Assembly: GCF_005048155.1 (NCBI RefSeq) | Contig: NZ_SUMB01000016.1 | Coordinates: 62,001 to 126,000, forward strand | Source: Streptomyces piniterrae | GTDB lineage: Bacteria; Actinomycetota; Actinomycetes; Streptomycetales; Streptomycetaceae | Reading direction: 5' to 3' | Length of the DNA stretch: 64,000 bases | Program-made: the position numbers and the translations under genes | The notes under the pieces: generated by a model | What the model saw: only the letters and a program-made list of their open reading frames with translations | Databases searched by the model: none | What the model was told of the DNA's origin: nothing | Shown here: in pieces, positions 34,541 through 43,903 of the stretch | Layout of the letters: every line of letters begins with the position of its first letter | Position numbering within the stretch: the stretch's first letter is position 1

Positions 34541-34583
34541 CCGGGGCCCCGGACCACGCACGTGTCGTGGTCCGGGGCCCCGG
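34541..34583. terminator. 18-bp perfect bidirectional hairpin
   Basis: CCGGGGCCCCGGACCACG at 34541-34558 pairs with 34566-34583 across a CACGTGT loop, between the convergent ends of the ABC permease and the methyltransferase gene. Confidence 0.85.
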
Positions 34584-34599
34584 CCGCGCGGGTCGGGCC

Positions 34600-35919
34600 T
34601 CAGCCCGACCAGGCGCGCGCCCGCAACGACAGTCCGGAAGCGCCGGACTCGGGCGTACGAACGGCCAGCACCTGGTTGACTCCTATCCGGTTCCGCTCGA
34701 ACGACAGCGCGGAGGCGGCCATGTACAACCGCCAGACGCGCGCCCGGCCGGCGGACGTCAGACGCGCCGCCTCATCCCAGTGCCGCTCCAGATTCGCGAC
34801 CCACGCCCGCAGCGTCAGCGCGTAGTGCTCCCGGATCGCCTCCACATCCCGCACCTCGAACCCGGCCTCCTCCAGCTGGCCGACCGTCCGCCCGACCGGC
34901 GCCAGCTCCCCGTCAGGGAAGACGTAGCGGTCGATGAACTGATCGACCTGGTACGCCTCCTCGTCGTCCAGCGGACGGCGGGCGATCTGGTGGTTGAGCA
35001 GCCGCCCGCCGGGCTTGAGCAGGGCGTGGAGGGCGCGCGCGTACTCGGCGTACAGGGCCCGGCCGACGTGCTCGGCCATACCGATCGAGGAGATCGCGTC
35101 GAACGGCTCGTCCTTGATCTCGCGGTAGTCCTGCACCCGGATCTCGATCCGGTCGGCGAGCCCGGCGTCCGCGATCCGCTTGCGGGCATAGGCGGCCTGC
35201 TCCTCGGAGAGCGTGATGCCGACCGCCCGTACGCCGTATTCGCGGGCGGCGTGCAGCACCATCGAGCCCCAGCCGCAGCCGACGTCCAGCAGCCGCTGGC
35301 CCTCCTGGAGGCCGAGCTTGCGGCAGATCAGATCGAGCTTGTCGCGCTGGGCGTCCTCCAGGGAGGCGGCGGAGTCTCCGGCGGTCCCCCAATAGGCGCA
35401 CGAGTAGACCATCGACGGCCCGAGCACCAGCGCGTAGAAGTCGTTGCCGACGTCGTAGTGGTGGCTGATGGCTTCCTTGTCGCGGCGCAGCGTGTGCAGC
35501 GGGCCGCGACGGAATCTGGCCTCTTCCGCGGGCGGTGTGGGCGGCATCGGGGCGCCGGCCAGGGCCAGCATCTCGCGGGCCGCGGAGAGCACCTCCGGGC
35601 GGGCCAGGGCGCGCAGGGCGGCGGCGCGCCGTGGTTTGGCGGGGGCGGTGCCCCGCTCCCAGATCAGTCCGGCGAGCAGGTCGAGGGCTTCGTAGAGGTC
35701 GCCTTCGATATCGATCTCGCCGGCCACCCAGGCGCGGGCCAGGCCCAGTTCGCCCGGCTTGAACAGCAGGCGGCGGAGCGCCCGGCGATGGCGGATCACC
35801 AGCGTGGGTGCCCCGGGAGGGCCTGACTCGCTGCGGTCCCAGGCGCGGATACGGACCGGGAGCGGGGCTCCCAGAACCTCTTCGGCGAGCTTGGTGAGCC
35901 GTCCAGCGGCGTCGGCCAT
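34600..35919 (-). CDS. Cyclopropane-fatty-acyl-phospholipid synthase family protein
   Basis: A 439-residue SAM-dependent methyltransferase. The N-terminal 130 residues are the CFA-synthase accessory domain (VAGEIDIEGDLYEALDLL), followed by the ISHHYDVGNDFYALVLGPSMVYSCAYW block, the SAM-binding LLDVGCGWGSM motif, and the SIGMAEHVG and GRLLNHQIAR blocks. It should methylenate or methylate unsaturated acyl chains of membrane phospholipids. ATG 35919 is chosen because GGAGGT sits eight bases upstream; a GTG at 35928 would abut the site. It stands alone between two terminators. Confidence 0.93.
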   Translation of the reverse strand: MADAAGRLTKLAEEVLGAPLPVRIRAWDRSESGPPGAPTLVIRHRRALRRLLFKPGELGLARAWVAGEIDIEGDLYEALDLLAGLIWERGTAPAKPRRAAALRALARPEVLSAAREMLALAGAPMPPTPPAEEARFRRGPLHTLRRDKEAISHHYDVGNDFYALVLGPSMVYSCAYWGTAGDSAASLEDAQRDKLDLICRKLGLQEGQRLLDVGCGWGSMVLHAAREYGVRAVGITLSEEQAAYARKRIADAGLADRIEIRVQDYREIKDEPFDAISSIGMAEHVGRALYAEYARALHALLKPGGRLLNHQIARRPLDDEEAYQVDQFIDRYVFPDGELAPVGRTVGQLEEAGFEVRDVEAIREHYALTLRAWVANLERHWDEAARLTSAGRARVWRLYMAASALSFERNRIGVNQVLAVRTPESGASGLSLRARAWSG

Positions 35920-36052
35920 GTCGCACACCTCCGTGTTGACGAGTCGGGCAAAGAAGTTTCACCGACCACGTAAACGCCAATTGGGCGCCGATTTAGTCCC
36001 GTTCGTCAGCAAGGGAACCGCAAAAAGCCGGTTGCCCGCCAGAGCGGACACG

Positions 36053-36092
36053 CCGAAGGGCGCCCGCCCCACGGATGGCGGACGCCCTTCGG
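36053..36092 (-). terminator. Hairpin after NADH dehydrogenase gene
   Basis: CCGAAGGGCG...CGCC (36053-36068) pairs with GGCG...CGCCCTTCGG (36077-36092) with one internal mismatch region; it lies 27 bases beyond the stop of the minus-strand gene. Confidence 0.7.
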
Positions 36093-36118
36093 GCTGGTCG
36101 GAGTACCCGACCGGGGTT

Positions 36119-37510
36119 TCAGGAAGCCTTGGCCTTCGGCTTGTCGCCGGCTCCGGCCGGGGCCGCCGGGGCGGGGGCCGGCTTGGCCGCCTCGTAGAAC
36201 TCCTCGCGGGGGTTCTCCATGGCGCCGAGCGAGACGACCTCGCGCTTGAGGAACATGGCCAGGGTCCAGTCGGCGAAGACCCGGATCTTGCGGTTGAACG
36301 TCGGCATCGCCATGCCGTGGTACGCGCGGTGCATGTACCAGGCGAGACGGCCCTTGAGCTTGATCTTCATCTTGCCCATGACGATCATCGCGACGCCCTT
36401 GTGCAGGCCCAGACCGGCGACCGCACCCTTGTTGGCGTGGCTGTACTCCTTCTGCGGGAAGCCCCGCATGCCGGAGACCACGTTGTCGCCGAGGATCTTG
36501 GCCTGCCGCAGCGCGTGCTGCGCGTTCGGCGGGCACCAGGCGTTCTCGTTGCCGTTCTTGCGGCCGACCAGGTCCGGGACCTGGGCGTTGTCGCCGGCGG
36601 CCCAGATGTAGTCGGTGCCCTGCACCTGGAGGGTGGTGCCGGTGTCGACGTGGCCACGGGGGCCGAGCGGCAGACCGAAGCGGGACAGCGCCGGGTTCGG
36701 CTTGACGCCCGCGGTCCACACGATGGTGTTGGAGTCGACCTCGAGCCCGTTGTTCAGGACGACGTGGCCGTCCACGCAGGAGTCCATACCGGTCTTGAGG
36801 TAGACCTCGACGCCGCGGCCTTCGAGGTGCTCCTTGCCGTAGGCGCCGAGCTTCGGGCCGACCTCGGGAAGGATCTTGTCGGCAACGTCGACCAGCAGGA
36901 AGCGCATGTCCTCGCGCTTGACGTTGTTGTAGTACTTCGCGGCGTCCCGGGCCATGTCCTCGACCTCGCCGATGGTCTCCGCGCCCGCGAAGCCACCGCC
37001 GACGAAGACGAAGGTCAGCGCCTTGCGGCGGACATCCTCGTCGGTCGTGGAGTCGGCCTTGTCCAGCTGCTCCAGGACGTGGTTGCGCAGGCCGATGGCC
37101 TCTTCCACGCCCTTCATGCCGATGCCGTTCTCGGCCAGGCCGGGAATCGGGAAGGTGCGGGAGACCGCGCCCATCGCGATGACCAGGTAGTCGAAGGGCA
37201 GCTCGTACGCCTCGCCGACCAGCGGGGCGATCGTGGCGACCTTGCGGTCCTGATTGATGGTGGTCACCCGGCCGGTGAGAACCTCCGCCTTGGGGAGCAC
37301 GCGTCGTAGCGGAACCACGACGTGGCGGGGAGAGATGCTGCCGGCCGCAGCTTCAGGGAGGAAGGGCTGGTACGTCATGTACGAGCGCGGGTCGACGACC
37401 GTGACGGTCGCTTCGCCGTACCGCATCTTCTTGAGGATGCGGCGTGCCGCGTACAGGCCTACGTACCCACCGCCTACGACGAGGATCCTGGGACGCTCCG
37501 TGGTGCTCAT
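36119..37510 (-). CDS. ndh: Type II NADH dehydrogenase (NDH-2)
   Basis: A 463-residue FAD flavoprotein that oxidises NADH and reduces menaquinone at the inner face of the membrane without pumping protons. The FAD-binding motif ILVVGGGYVGLYAARR lies at residues 9-24, and the NADH-binding FVFVGGGFAGAET near 165. The WAAGDNAQVPD block near 310 binds FAD. The C-terminal 60 residues include a helical amphipathic portion (FADWTLAMFLKREVV) for membrane association and an Ala/Pro/Lys tail. The ATG at 37510 is the usual family start; an in-frame ATG at 37531 is possible. Confidence 0.93.
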   Translation of the reverse strand: MSTTERPRILVVGGGYVGLYAARRILKKMRYGEATVTVVDPRSYMTYQPFLPEAAAGSISPRHVVVPLRRVLPKAEVLTGRVTTINQDRKVATIAPLVGEAYELPFDYLVIAMGAVSRTFPIPGLAENGIGMKGVEEAIGLRNHVLEQLDKADSTTDEDVRRKALTFVFVGGGFAGAETIGEVEDMARDAAKYYNNVKREDMRFLLVDVADKILPEVGPKLGAYGKEHLEGRGVEVYLKTGMDSCVDGHVVLNNGLEVDSNTIVWTAGVKPNPALSRFGLPLGPRGHVDTGTTLQVQGTDYIWAAGDNAQVPDLVGRKNGNENAWCPPNAQHALRQAKILGDNVVSGMRGFPQKEYSHANKGAVAGLGLHKGVAMIVMGKMKIKLKGRLAWYMHRAYHGMAMPTFNRKIRVFADWTLAMFLKREVVSLGAMENPREEFYEAAKPAPAPAAPAGAGDKPKAKAS

Positions 37511-37580
37511 GAAACGAGTATCCACCCCCATGTGGGGGGTCGCTCGTGAGCCCCTTCACAAGCACCCGGGGGGCGTCTGC

Positions 37581-37586
37581 TACACT
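37581..37586 (+). promoter_or_regulatory. Candidate promoter of an orphan transcript
   Basis: TACACT at 37581-37586 fits a -10 of the housekeeping sigma; TTCACA at 37555-37560 could be a -35 but the 20-base spacer is long. No protein gene starts downstream for 550 bases, which suggests it drives the candidate RNA. Confidence 0.4.
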
Positions 37587-37592
37587 CCGCCG

Positions 37593-37814
37593 GCTTCGTG
37601 ACCGACGCCATAGCGCGGAACGGGAACCACGGTGTAACGCGAGGCGTTGGAACCCCCGTTGATCAGGGGTTGTCCGCTGCCGGACGGCTGAACCACACCC
37701 TGAACGAGTGCGCCGCCGACGCCGCCGGAACCGTCCATTCCCCGGGTCGAAGGGACCTAAGACCTTCGAATGAGGGCCAGAAGGCCCGAATGTTCGCCCG
37801 CGCGGCGGGTTTTT
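37593..37814 (+). ncRNA. Candidate structured small RNA with intrinsic terminator
   Basis: This gene-free stretch between a -10-like TACACT and a CCCGC-GCG-GCGGG hairpin followed by TTTTT (37797-37814) holds several clean stems: AACCCC/GGGGTT (loop around GTTGATC), GTCCG-CTGC-CGGAC, and GGGCC-AGAA-GGCCC. Open reading frames across it have no codon bias. A T-tailed terminator is rare in this genome, so an independent transcript of about 220 bases is likely. I do not recognise a known RNA family; a cis-acting leader is less likely because the terminator comes 320 bases before the next gene. Confidence 0.5.
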
Positions 37815-38104
37815 CATGTGAAGGATTTCACGAACTTTCTCCGCGGAACCCCGGGGCAGGCCCCCACAGAGCCCCTGAAGGCCGCTCAGACGGTGGCGGT
37901 CACGCTCAAAGGCCCGTTGTCAGAGGCCGTTGCCAGGGCCTGCCCGACGGGTGATCGAAGACCTGGAAGATCTCATCGAGCGGGCCGCGACCGACGGCAG
38001 GCGTACCGGGCGGAGCCTCAGGTGAGGCTCCGGGCAATCCCGTCCAGCATTCCCGCGGAAGCCCCCTTGCAGCCGACGGCACTCCGGCGCGACCAGGATG
38101 GCTG
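37815..38104. other. Gene-free stretch between candidate RNA and toxin-antitoxin pair
   Basis: Nothing convincing is encoded here. A GTGAAGGATTTCAC inverted repeat sits at about 37819-37832 and a GGAGCCTCAGGTGAGGCTCC hairpin at about 38013-38032. Confidence 0.4.
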
Positions 38105-38126
38105 GTGTACACGTTTGCGCGTACAC
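38105..38126. promoter_or_regulatory. Toxin-antitoxin operator/promoter
   Basis: GTGTACACG (38105-38113) and CGCGTACAC (38118-38126) form an inverted repeat with one mismatch. It overlaps a TACACT -10 at 38122-38127, which places the transcript start at or just before the antitoxin ATG at 38134, so the mRNA may be leaderless. An operator here would fit autoregulation by a Phd-type antitoxin. Confidence 0.55.
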
Positions 38127-38133
38127 TTCCCTC

Positions 38134-38406
38134 ATGGACGAGAGCAGTGTGACCGTGCGCGAAGCCCGTGCGCACCTTGCGGACCACATCAACCGTGCCG
38201 AGCGGGGCACCCCGACGATAATCACGCGCAACGGTGATCCCGTGGCGGCTCTCGTACCCATCGCGGACTTCAACGCACTGGAAGAAGCGGCCGACGAGTT
38301 GCTCGCGCGCGAGGCCGAAGCGGTGCTGGCCGAAGGCGGTCCGACCGTGACCATGGCCGAGCTGCTGGCCGACCTGTTCAGCGAGCGCGGCGAAGGCGCG
38401 GCGTGA
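38134..38406 (+). CDS. Phd/YefM-family antitoxin
   Basis: A 90-residue protein with the Phd/YefM N-terminal DNA-binding fold (SSVTVREARAHLADHINRAERGTPTIITRNGDPVAALVPIADF) and a C-terminal helical, acidic toxin-binding tail. The start at 38134 gives the family-typical length; no Shine-Dalgarno is present, consistent with leaderless translation. Its stop overlaps the toxin start (GTGA). It should neutralise the RelE-like toxin and repress the operon through the inverted repeat just upstream. Confidence 0.93.
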   Translation: MDESSVTVREARAHLADHINRAERGTPTIITRNGDPVAALVPIADFNALEEAADELLAREAEAVLAEGGPTVTMAELLADLFSERGEGAA

Positions 38407-38672
38407 AGTACGCGTTCCGGTTCACCACGGCGGCACAGCGGCAACTCCGGGCAATCGACCGGCCGACCGCCATGCGCATCCTTGCCGCGCTGACTGCACT
38501 TGGCGACGACCCGTACCGCGAGGATGTCGACGTCAAGAAGCTCACCGGGCCGTCCGGGCTCTACCGACTCCGGGTCGGCAGCTACCGGGTCGCCTACCAG
38601 ATCCTGGACGGCGAGCTCGTCATCCTCGTCGTCAAAGTCGGCGACCGTCGCGACGTCTACCGCAACATCTGA
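38403..38672 (+). CDS. RelE/ParE-family toxin
   Basis: An 89-residue basic protein with the RelE fold: MKYAFRFTTAAQRQLRAID at the start, then LTGPSGLYRLRVGSYRVAYQILDGELVILVVKVGDRRDVYR, where the Arg residues of LYRLRVGSYRV and the C-terminal Arg/Tyr of RRDVYR match the mRNA-cleaving RelE subgroup. It starts with GTG overlapping the antitoxin stop by four bases. It probably cleaves ribosome-bound mRNA when freed of antitoxin. Confidence 0.93.
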   Translation: MKYAFRFTTAAQRQLRAIDRPTAMRILAALTALGDDPYREDVDVKKLTGPSGLYRLRVGSYRVAYQILDGELVILVVKVGDRRDVYRNI

Positions 38673-38698
38673 GTGCCCGTAGCCGCGCCCCGAGTCCT

Positions 38699-38902
38699 GT
38701 GGCTCCGGGCGGCTCGGCGATCGGCGGGCAGCCCGAGTGGCGGGACGACGCCGAGTATCCGACGTGTCCGGTGTGCCGGAAGCTCATGCCCTGCATAGCC
38801 CAGATCGCTCTGGGCGATCCCTGGGGCGACGACCTCGACGGCTGGTTCACCTTCTTCCTGCACACCGAGTGCAGCCTGGCAGCGATGGTGTGCCAGGGCT
38901 GA
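38699..38902 (+). pseudogene. Possible 3' remnant of a larger protein gene
   Basis: A 67-codon frame from GTG 38699 encodes GGSAIGGQPEWRDDAEYPTCPVCRKLMPCIAQIAL... with a CPxC pair and a late TFFLHTECSLAAMVCQG. The block (GGxPxW, then YPxCPxC, then AQIAL) is what one finds in the C-terminal part of longer DUF1963-like or similar proteins, where much more sequence precedes it. The frame stays open upstream into the toxin gene but has no plausible N-terminus, so the gene is probably truncated. It could also be a genuine small protein. Confidence 0.45.
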
Positions 38903-38947
38903 CTCAGGCGTCTGCGAGGGCGGAGCCGGCCGGTCGCGGCGGCTTCC

Positions 38948-39940
38948 TCAGGCGATGCTCCAGGCGATCCCGTCGAGAATGTCGTGTTCGCTGACGACGA
39001 CCTCCTCGGCGCCCGTGCGCTCCATGATCGACAGCAGTACGAGCGCGCCCGCGGCGATCACATCGACGCGGCCCGGGTGCATGACGGGGATGGCCGCCCG
39101 CTCGGCGTGGGTGGAGGCCAGCAGGTCGCCGGTGATCTCCTGGACCTTGGCGAGAGAGAGCCGGGAGTGGTGGATGGCCTCGGAGTCGTAGCTGTTCAGG
39201 CCCAGGGCGATGGCGGCGACGGTGGTCACGGAACCGGCCAGGCCGACGAGGGTGGCGGCCTCGCCCAGCGGGACGGTCTCCTCGGCGCGGTCCAGCGCCT
39301 CGGCGATATCGGCCTTTATGGCGGTGATCTGACCGGGGGTCGGCGGGTCGATGAGAGAGGCGTGCGAAGCACTCGTTGAGGGGCGGTGGTCGGGAGACGG
39401 GTGGGCCGCACCGTCGCGCAGCAGGTGGCGCTCGGTCATCCGTACGCAGCCGACGTCCACGGAGCGCGCGGCGCGTACGGAGCCGTCGCCGAGGACGAAC
39501 TCGGTCGAGCCGCCGCCGATGTCCACCACCAGGTAGGGCGCGGCCACATCGGCGCGGCCGGCCAGCTCCTTGGTGGCGCCGGTGAAGGAGAACTCCGCCT
39601 CCTGGTCGCCGGTGATCACCTCGGGCTGCACGCCCAGGATGTCCACCACACCACGGACGAAGTCCGCGCGGTTCTCGGCGTCACGCGAGGCGGAGGTGGC
39701 CACGAAGCGGATCCGCTCGGCGCCCAGCTCCTTGATCACTGCGGCGTACTGCCGGCAGGCGGCGAAGGTGCGCTCCAGCGCCTCGGGAGCCAGCCGTCCG
39801 GTCCGGTCGACGCCCTGGCCCAGCCGGACGATCTCCATCCGGCGGTCCAGGTCCGTGATCTCGCCGGATTCCGGGTCGGCGTCGGCGACCAGCAGCCGGA
39901 TGGAGTTCGTACCGCAGTCGATGGCCGCGACCCGCGTCAC
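38948..39940 (-). CDS. Ppx/GppA exopolyphosphatase family phosphatase
   Basis: A 330-residue ASKHA-fold phosphatase. It begins VTRVAAIDCGTNSIRLLVAD (phosphate loop 1), has FVATSASRDAENR near residue 97 and VVDIGGGSTEF near 148 (phosphate loop 2), and GLAGSVTTVAAIALG near 240. Such enzymes hydrolyse polyphosphate and/or pppGpp. The GTG at 39940 overlaps the DUF501 stop by four bases, so it is co-translated with DUF501. An insert of about 18 residues (AHPSPDHRPSTSASHASL) after the RMTERHLL block is low complexity. Confidence 0.93.
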   Translation of the reverse strand: MTRVAAIDCGTNSIRLLVADADPESGEITDLDRRMEIVRLGQGVDRTGRLAPEALERTFAACRQYAAVIKELGAERIRFVATSASRDAENRADFVRGVVDILGVQPEVITGDQEAEFSFTGATKELAGRADVAAPYLVVDIGGGSTEFVLGDGSVRAARSVDVGCVRMTERHLLRDGAAHPSPDHRPSTSASHASLIDPPTPGQITAIKADIAEALDRAEETVPLGEAATLVGLAGSVTTVAAIALGLNSYDSEAIHHSRLSLAKVQEITGDLLASTHAERAAIPVMHPGRVDVIAAGALVLLSIMERTGAEEVVVSEHDILDGIAWSIA

Positions 39941-40491
39941 TTGGCGTCTCCTTCGGAAGCGTGCTGGTCCGTGTCCGCGCAAGGGGACACGCACGGCCCC
40001 TTCTTCCACCACTCGGGCAGCATCGCGATGGCCTCGTCGCCCAGCGGGTTGACGCCGGGGCCGGCGGCGAGCGAGTGGCCGACCAGCACATGCAGGCACT
40101 TGACCCGGTCGGGCATGCCGCCGGCGCTCGGGAAGCCCTCCAGCACCTCGATGGCGTCCCGCCGACGGATGTAGTCCTCGTGCGCCGCGCGGTAGGCGGC
40201 GGCCAGCTCGGGGTCGGTCGCCAGCCGCTCGGTCATCTCCTTCATCACGCCGTTGGCCTCCAGCGTGCCGATCGCGGAGGCCGCGCGCGGGCAGGTGAGG
40301 TAGTAGAGCGTGGGGAAGGGCGTGCCGTCCTCCAGGCGCGGCGCCGTCTCGACGACGTCCGGCTGCCCGCAGGGGCAGCGGTGCGCGATGGCGCGCAGGC
40401 CGCGCGGGGGCCGGCCCAGCTGCTCCTTGAAGGCGGCGATGTCCGCGGCGGTGGGCTCGGTGGGCTCGGTCTTGGGCGGGGCGGTGTCCAT
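39937..40491 (-). CDS. DUF501 protein
   Basis: A 184-residue soluble protein of the DUF501 family, which is linked with eno/divIC/ppx in actinobacteria. Visible marks are FKEQLGRPPRGLRAIAHRCPCGQPDVVETAPRLEDGTPFPTLYYLTCPRA with a CxC pair, and VKCLHVLVGHSLAAGPGVNPLGDEA near the C-terminus. The last 25 residues contain more Cys/His (CVSPCADTDQH). Function unknown. It lies in the conserved eno-divIC-DUF501-ppx cluster and overlaps the ppx start. Confidence 0.92.
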   Translation of the reverse strand: MDTAPPKTEPTEPTAADIAAFKEQLGRPPRGLRAIAHRCPCGQPDVVETAPRLEDGTPFPTLYYLTCPRAASAIGTLEANGVMKEMTERLATDPELAAAYRAAHEDYIRRRDAIEVLEGFPSAGGMPDRVKCLHVLVGHSLAAGPGVNPLGDEAIAMLPEWWKKGPCVSPCADTDQHASEGDAK

Positions 40492-40573
40492 GTGCGCTTT
40501 CGGTGAGGTGAACGGGTGGAGGGGTGCAGGGGTGCAGGCGTGGAGTGCGGGTGAGAGTGGGGGCGCGTACGTC

Positions 40574-41026
40574 CTACCGCTTGTCGGCGGAGTCGACGCC
40601 CTCCCACAGATTCTCGTACCAGGGGCGCGGCGCCGCTTCCGCCCCCTTCTGGGCGGTGCGGGAGCCGGAGCCGTCCTGGACGATATATCCGGTCTCCCCC
40701 GGCATGACGTAGTGCAGATGCCGGCGGGCCTGCTGCCGGACATAGGCCGCATCCTGCCAGCGGGCCTTCTCGTCGCGCAGCCGGTCCAGCTCCCTGGCCG
40801 CCTCCTGGGCCTTGCGGCGCTGTTCGCCGATGTCCGAGCGCTGCGAGATGTACTGCCGTATCGGGTACGCGAGGGCGACGACCAGTGAGCACATCACCAG
40901 GGCCAGCAGGGCGGCGCGGCCGGTGAGGCGGTTGCGGCGGGCCGGCCGGGCCCGGTAGACGCGGGCGGCGGCCTGCTCGCCGAGCGCCTTGAGTCGGGTC
41001 GCGGTCGAGAACCGGTCCGCGGGCAC
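40574..41026 (-). CDS. DivIC/FtsB-like septum formation initiator
   Basis: A 150-residue single-pass membrane protein: a basic cytoplasmic N-terminus of about 35 residues, one TM segment at about 37-58 (AALLALVMCSLVVALAYPI), and an extracellular coiled coil (ISQRSDIGEQRRKAQEAARELDRLRDEKARWQD) followed by the DivIC-type YVRQQARRHLHYVMPGETGYIV block. It should join FtsL and FtsQ-like proteins at the division septum. GTG at 41026 has GGGAGG five bases upstream. The position directly after eno is the conserved actinobacterial arrangement. Confidence 0.92.
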   Translation of the reverse strand: MPADRFSTATRLKALGEQAAARVYRARPARRNRLTGRAALLALVMCSLVVALAYPIRQYISQRSDIGEQRRKAQEAARELDRLRDEKARWQDAAYVRQQARRHLHYVMPGETGYIVQDGSGSRTAQKGAEAAPRPWYENLWEGVDSADKR

Positions 41027-41195
41027 GTCGCCTCCCCTTGAGTCACTGACGGCTTCTTGAGTCACTGACGGCTTCAGCACGCACAACCACGTACGTCCCC
41101 GGCAACGGTACGGGACCGTCGGCGGGGACGTACGAAAGCTGGGGCCTTTGGCCGGCTCGGCAGGCCTTGGCTCAGCCCTCGGCTCAGCCCGTGGC

Positions 41196-42476
<1,281 letters not shown>

Positions 42477-42891
42477 GTTGTCTCCTTCATGGGTGTCTGG
42501 AGTTCTGCAGCACGAGCCTAACCGGCCGCGGAGCATCCGCTCGCCCTCGGCCCGCTCCGTGGGACGGAATTACGGAACATAGAGCCCAAAGGCCCAGTTC
42601 ACGGGACTTTTGGGGCATTGTTCGCGGGGTGCGGAATACCGCGGAACGGTGCCGGTCACGGGCTTGCGGCGGGCCGCGGTCGGGGCCACGGCGCGGCGAA
42701 GCCCCGTCCGGCGCGCTGGGGGGACGGCGCGCCGGACGGGGCGGGATCGCGGAAGAGCGGTTTCCGCTGCGGAGCCGGCTCGGATGCCTCGGCGGCTCGG
42801 ATGCGGTGGGGCCGGGCCCGGACGCTGCGGGGCCGGGCTCGGGCCGGGCTCGGATGCCGGGAGCGGCCACTCACCTACGGAGCGGGGTGGC
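42477..42891. other. Intergenic region with eno promoter and rpfA terminator
   Basis: No gene is seen. GGCTCGGATGC occurs three times between 42779 and 42861 as an interspersed direct repeat. The 5' side of eno (42477-42640) is less GC-rich and presumably holds its promoter, which I could not place with confidence. Confidence 0.4.
42701..42742 (-). terminator. 16-bp perfect hairpin downstream of rpfA
   Basis: GCCCCGTCCGGCGCGC at 42701-42716 pairs with 42727-42742 across a ten-base loop; this probably ends the rpfA transcript before eno. Confidence 0.75.
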
Positions 42892-43551
42892 TCAGATGTT
42901 GAGCTGCTGGCCCGGGAAGATCAGGTTCGGGTTGCCGCCGATGACGGACTTGTTGTCCGCGTAGACCGACTTCCAGTCGGTGCCGTGCGCCTTGGCGATC
43001 TTGGCCAGGGTGTCGCCGGCCTTCACGGTGTAGTTCCCGGAGCCGTTGGACTTCTTCGGGGCCGGCTGCGACTTCTCCTGCTGGGGGGCGGGGGTCGTCT
43101 TGACGGTGTCCTCGGCCTGCTTCTGCGGCGCGGACTTGGTCTCGGCGGAGCCGGAGGTGTCGACGTCGGCGGCGGGGCCGCCGGCGGTCAGGTTGCCCGC
43201 GCCCGCGCAGGTCCAGGCGCCCGGGCCCTGGATGGCGAGCAGCTTCTCGGCGGCGGCTATCTGCTGGCTCTTGGTGGCCAGGTCGGCGCGCGGCGCGTAC
43301 TGGGTGCCGCCGGCCGCGGCCCAGCTGGAGTTCGAGAACTGCAGGCCACCGTAGTAGCCGTTGCCGGTGTTGATCGACCAGTTGCCGCCGGACTCGCACT
43401 GGGCGACCTTGTCCCAGGTCTCGACGGACGCGGCGGAGGCGGAGGAGGCGGCCATCAGCGGGACGGCCACGGCGGCACCGGCGACACCGGCCAGCGTGAC
43501 GACGCGGACGGCCTTGGACGGACGACGGTGCTTGCCCTTGTTGATCAGCAT
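42892..43551 (-). CDS. rpfA: Resuscitation-promoting factor, Rpf domain plus LysM
   Basis: A 219-residue secreted muralytic enzyme. A signal peptide of about 41 residues ends in ASSASA. The Rpf (transglycosylase-like) domain follows at about 42-118 with ETWDKVAQCESGGNWSINTGNGYYGGLQFS, where the Glu of CESGG is catalytic. A Thr/Pro/Lys-rich linker comes next, and a LysM domain at about 171-218 binds peptidoglycan. It cleaves peptidoglycan during spore germination. The leader carries a ydaO-type c-di-AMP riboswitch, the known control of rpfA in S. coelicolor. RBS GAGGAA lies upstream of ATG 43551. Confidence 0.96.
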   Translation of the reverse strand: MLINKGKHRRPSKAVRVVTLAGVAGAAVAVPLMAASSASAASVETWDKVAQCESGGNWSINTGNGYYGGLQFSNSSWAAAGGTQYAPRADLATKSQQIAAAEKLLAIQGPGAWTCAGAGNLTAGGPAADVDTSGSAETKSAPQKQAEDTVKTTPAPQQEKSQPAPKKSNGSGNYTVKAGDTLAKIAKAHGTDWKSVYADNKSVIGGNPNLIFPGQQLNI

Positions 43552-43573
43552 GTCTGGTTCGTTTCCTCACCGA

Positions 43574-43760
43574 CGCCTACGAGGTGAGCTGTCGGGTTCG
43601 GGCCATGTGAGTTGCCCGGCCGTGTGTCTGCACACACGGCTTCACCCCAAGCCGGTGGGCCCGCTTGCGCGGGTGGGGCCGGCACTTACCTTGGGTCCCC
43701 CGCTCCTGCCTTCGGCGCTTGCGCGTCGACTGTCTCCGACCACCGGCAGGATTCGGCGTG
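43574..43760 (-). promoter_or_regulatory. c-di-AMP (ydaO/yuaA-type) riboswitch
   Basis: The minus-strand leader of rpfA carries the conserved elements of this aptamer in order: CGCCGAATCC near 43757, GGGGGACCCA, the CTTGGGGTGAAGCC core near 43640, and the 3' segment CCCGAACCCGACAGCTCACC followed by CTCGTAGGC at about 43574, just before the rpfA RBS. Paired stems (CCGTGTGTG/CACACACGG and CCGCGCAAGCGG-type) support the fold. In streptomycetes this switch lowers rpfA expression when c-di-AMP is high. Exact ends are approximate. Confidence 0.88.
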
Positions 43761-43903
43761 TGATCGAAGAGCCCGCTTTGGCGAGCGGTCCCGACCGTAA
43801 ACAGGAACCTCGTCGCGGTTCAAACCCCGTCTTCTGAACCAAGTTGACAACGTTTGGTCACGAGAAGCCCATATTTCCGCAGGCAGGACGCGGTATGGAA
43901 AAG

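Noticed and set aside
37598..37954. 118-codon plus-strand frame in the candidate RNA region
   Set aside because: It crosses the terminator and three hairpins, has no codon bias and no good start, so a structured RNA is more likely.
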